Under the pieces are notes generated by a model. The model made no database searches and was not told the DNA's origin. It saw nothing but the letters and a program-made list of their open reading frames with translations. Below are positions 59,494 to 64,000 of a DNA stretch of 64,000 nt, piece after piece. Both the position numbers and the translations under genes were made by a program. The stretch's first letter is position 1, and every line of letters starts with the position of its first letter. This DNA comes from Paraspadella gotoi (lineage: Eukaryota; Chaetognatha), in contig CM119269.1 in NCBI GenBank assembly GCA_051294375.1, forward strand, positions 1,814,537 through 1,878,536, given 5' to 3'.

Positions 59494-60225
59494 TAATTCT
59501 AAATTTAAACTGAAAAGGGGAAACTTTTTAAAAATGTTGCCAACTATTGGCGAAGAGTAAAGTTCTAATGTTCACGAGATAACAATGATATCCTAGCAAG
59601 TCGCTGTCACAGTCACAGACCTGAGCGTATTCACGAACGGCGTTGAAGATCTGCGTCGTCATGAGAACGAAAGAGACGACGACGATGACAAACCAAATCA
59701 AACGCCGCAAATGGATGTGACCGGAAGTCGAATCGGTGACGGATGACGCCACGTGGCCGATTCCGTGGATCGACGTTGACTCCAGAAAAGACGCCATCGT
59801 TTTTGTCATGTCTCTTTTCGTCCTTTCTTTTTCTATTTCCATGTCTTCTTCGTTTCTAAAAATAGATTTTTAATTGACAAAGTTCCTTTTCACGGCGCTT
59901 TCTCATCTGCCAATGAGTTTTCAGACTTTGTTCAGAGATAGAGTTTCTTCTTGTACAAAAGAAACTTTAAAGTAAAGTTATAACAATGAATACCATAGTT
60001 ATGACATTACTTACTTTTTAATTATTTAGGGTATAAAAGCCAAACTATGTTTTTTAAGGCAAAGTTTTCGTGTGTTGAATCAGACGTTGTCCGCAATAAA
60101 AATGGAAAAGGTTTTGGAAGTTTTGAATGTTGCTAGGGTCAAGTTTTCATTAATATCGGAAAAAAGATCAAATTTGGTCATATTGCACCAACGCGTCATT
60201 CAATACTTCTTTTTGGTCGCGTCTG

Positions 60226-60322
60226 ATTGGACTAAGAGGCGACTACATCTATTGTCTCTCATTTTAATATTTAATTGGACTAAGAGGCGACTACATTTAT
60301 TGTCTCTCATTTTAATATTTTT
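60226..60322 (+). repeat. 47-bp direct repeat, 2 copies
   Basis: TTGGACTAAGAGGCGACTAC blocks at 60227 and 60274, differing at one base. Present once in the first segmental unit. Confidence 0.85.
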
Positions 60323-61286
<964 letters not shown>

Positions 61287-61482
61287 ACCTGCCCATCACC
61301 CTGCGCCGCCGCTCTTTACTCCCTGGGTGGGTCCTCGCCCGAGGGCCTAGCTTACCTTCTCTCGGGTTGCGACTGCCTTACCCAAACGCGCTGCGTCGCC
61401 GGCGGCGGATTTACCGACGTCGCCCACGCGTGCGAAGCGGAAATGCGCGTGCTGGGGAAGGTGGCGGAGGAAAGGGAGAGAG
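61287..61482 (+). CDS. GAS1-like receptor, second visible exon
   Basis: Acceptor TTTCTTTTTTCCACAG, donor GAGAG|GTAAGC, 196 nt, entering on a codon boundary and leaving one base. It encodes TCPSPCAAALYSLGG, SPEGLAYLLSGCDCLTQTRC and VAGGGFTDVAHACEAEMRVL. The C-P-S-x-C-x-x-A-L ... L-x-x-C-D-C ... C pattern matches the second half of the first GAS1 module in vertebrate GAS1 and completes the cysteines begun 26 kb upstream. Confidence 0.8.
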
Positions 61483-63360
<1,878 letters not shown>

Positions 63361-63439
63361 TGTCGATCGAGGCTTCTCACTCTCCTGCCTCGTGGACGAT
63401 CGGTTGTTCGGCGATGGAACAACTCACGTTGGCGGAAAG
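63361..63439 (+). CDS. GAS1-like receptor, third visible exon
   Basis: Acceptor CTTCACATTTTCAG, donor AAAG|GTCAGG, 79 nt. It enters with two bases and leaves two, so exactly one frame joins both neighbours: SIEASHSPASWTIGCSAMEQ then LTLAE. It supplies the opening cysteine of the second module (the equivalent vertebrate segment is C-x-x-A-x-x-x-C). Here the second cysteine of that pattern appears to be absent. Confidence 0.7.
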
Positions 63440-63614
63440 GTCAGGGATCCTGATATAAACCATCTTTAGGAAATTGATAAAACCAATTTAATAATTATTT
63501 ATTCATTCCATATTTAAGCTATATTGTACCCTGAATTTGGACGGGCTTCTGTATTAAGAGCTCAATCCTTCTTACTAGACCCTGCAAGCAATACTCTGCA
63601 ATCAAAGCTTTTAA

Positions 63615-63708
<94 letters not shown>

Positions 63709-63750
63709 AGATTCTATTCCGCCTTCAAATAACAACCCCTGTATCCTCAG
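63440..63750 (+). other. Short intron with (ATT)n microsatellite
   Basis: GTCAGG to TGTATCCTCAG. A 90-bp ATT trinucleotide tract occupies 63614-63705. Confidence 0.8.
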
Positions 63751-63979
63751 ATCCGCGCGCCCTCTTCTCCTCGCCGTCCACACACGCTGCGGAACGGCCT
63801 TTCGCGGCGCCGCCTGCCACGCCCCCTGCCGCCGCGCCCTCAACGCCCTAGATCGACTTCCGGTTCCGTGGCCGCGTCGTCCCGGCAGCTGCGTTTGCGG
63901 CGACGAAGGGTCGGCGGCGGCGAGGGAGGCGTGCCGGAGAATCGCCGGAAATTTGCGGATGAGTTGTTTCGGAGCGGAG
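63751..63979 (+). CDS. GAS1-like receptor, fourth visible exon (second module, gene continues past window)
   Basis: Acceptor CCCTGTATCCTCAG, donor GCGGAG|GTGAGA, 229 nt, ending on a codon boundary. It encodes SARPLLLAVHTRCGTAFRG, ACHAPCRRALNALDRL, then CVCGDEG and ACRRIAGNLRMSCFGAE. The CG-x-x-F-x-G-x-x-C-x-x-x-C and the terminal N-(x)-R-x-C-F-G-A-E are hallmarks of the second domain of GAS1 (the vertebrate protein ends this domain LCFGAEL). In vertebrates GAS1 is intronless, whereas this homologue is split by at least three introns. The GPI-anchor signal expected at the C-terminus would lie beyond the window. Confidence 0.85.
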
Positions 63980-64000
63980 GTGAGAGAGAGATAAAGAGAG

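Larger units (their letters stand above)
57282..59842 (-). pseudogene. DEG/ENaC channel subunit, second copy, frame broken
   Basis: Exon 1 is 59621-59842 (74 codons, same start, same STSIHGIG motif and TM1 as the first copy); exon 2 runs 57282-58264. Both splice sites are conserved (CAG|GTCTGT and CACTCAAG). Relative to the first copy, exon 2 has an extra G near 57654 and an extra A near 57470. The first ends the frame after LRIFSPFFV, before the cysteines CKRPC and TM2; the segment between the two insertions and the final TM2 part (GLFMGISVIGMIEVIE) lie in two other frames. Both insertions are next to A or G homopolymers, so sequencing error is possible. The otherwise good conservation (most differences are single substitutions) argues that the gene was functional until recently or still is. 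Confidence 0.75.
55735..60245. repeat. Segmental duplication unit 2 (contains the damaged DEG/ENaC gene)
   Basis: Paralogue of 51150-53840, enlarged by insertions: about 0.7 kb of extra AT-rich sequence between 55920 and 56990, and the 1.1-kb transposon in the gene's intron. Confidence 0.8.

Overview
The window is animal nuclear DNA, most likely from an invertebrate. Genes are split by spliceosomal introns, spacers are AT-rich and packed with microsatellites, and the recognisable proteins are metazoan: a GAS1-type receptor, a Frizzled-type cysteine-rich domain (CRD), DEG/ENaC channel subunits and a polytopic membrane protein resembling XK-related scramblases. I cannot fix the phylum. Fifteen runs of N mark a draft assembly, and several segments look like assembly or long-read artefacts rather than biology.

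Layout. 1-11 kb: no convincing gene; a CpG-rich stretch with CCAAT boxes (1.85-2.55 kb), a 1.24-kb fold-back element (3703-4945), minisatellites and interspersed repeats. 11.3-13.6 kb: a long intact ORF on the minus strand (768 aa, many membrane segments). 14-21.4 kb: repeats, including a pair of inverted ~0.95-kb arms (17.1-18.1 and 19.9-20.8 kb). 21.5-30 kb: plus-strand exons: a large Ser/Thr-rich exon, two exons forming part of a Frizzled-type CRD, and weaker candidates. 35.0-64.0 kb: four plus-strand exons (35004, 61287, 63361, 63751) whose phases join without a break into a GAS1-like cysteine-rich protein that runs off the window end.

The 26-kb first visible intron of the GAS1-like gene holds a roughly 4-5 kb tandem duplication (35.99-45.85 kb) ending in a large minisatellite, a small hammerhead-bearing retroelement copy with a 14-bp target-site duplication (48.06-48.30 kb), and two tandem DEG/ENaC genes on the opposite strand (51.86-53.37 and 57.28-59.84 kb). 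The first DEG/ENaC gene is intact (400 aa in two exons). The second carries two single-base insertions and a transposon in its intron, itself carrying a tRNA-derived SINE, so it is a pseudogene or a mis-sequenced gene.

The genes need not act together. The GAS1-like gene would encode a cell-surface receptor of the Hedgehog/GDNF-receptor-like class. The CRD exons lie upstream on the same strand, and the acidic exon at 29.6-29.7 kb is phase-compatible with the first GAS1 exon, so one large CRD+GAS1 gene is possible but unproven.
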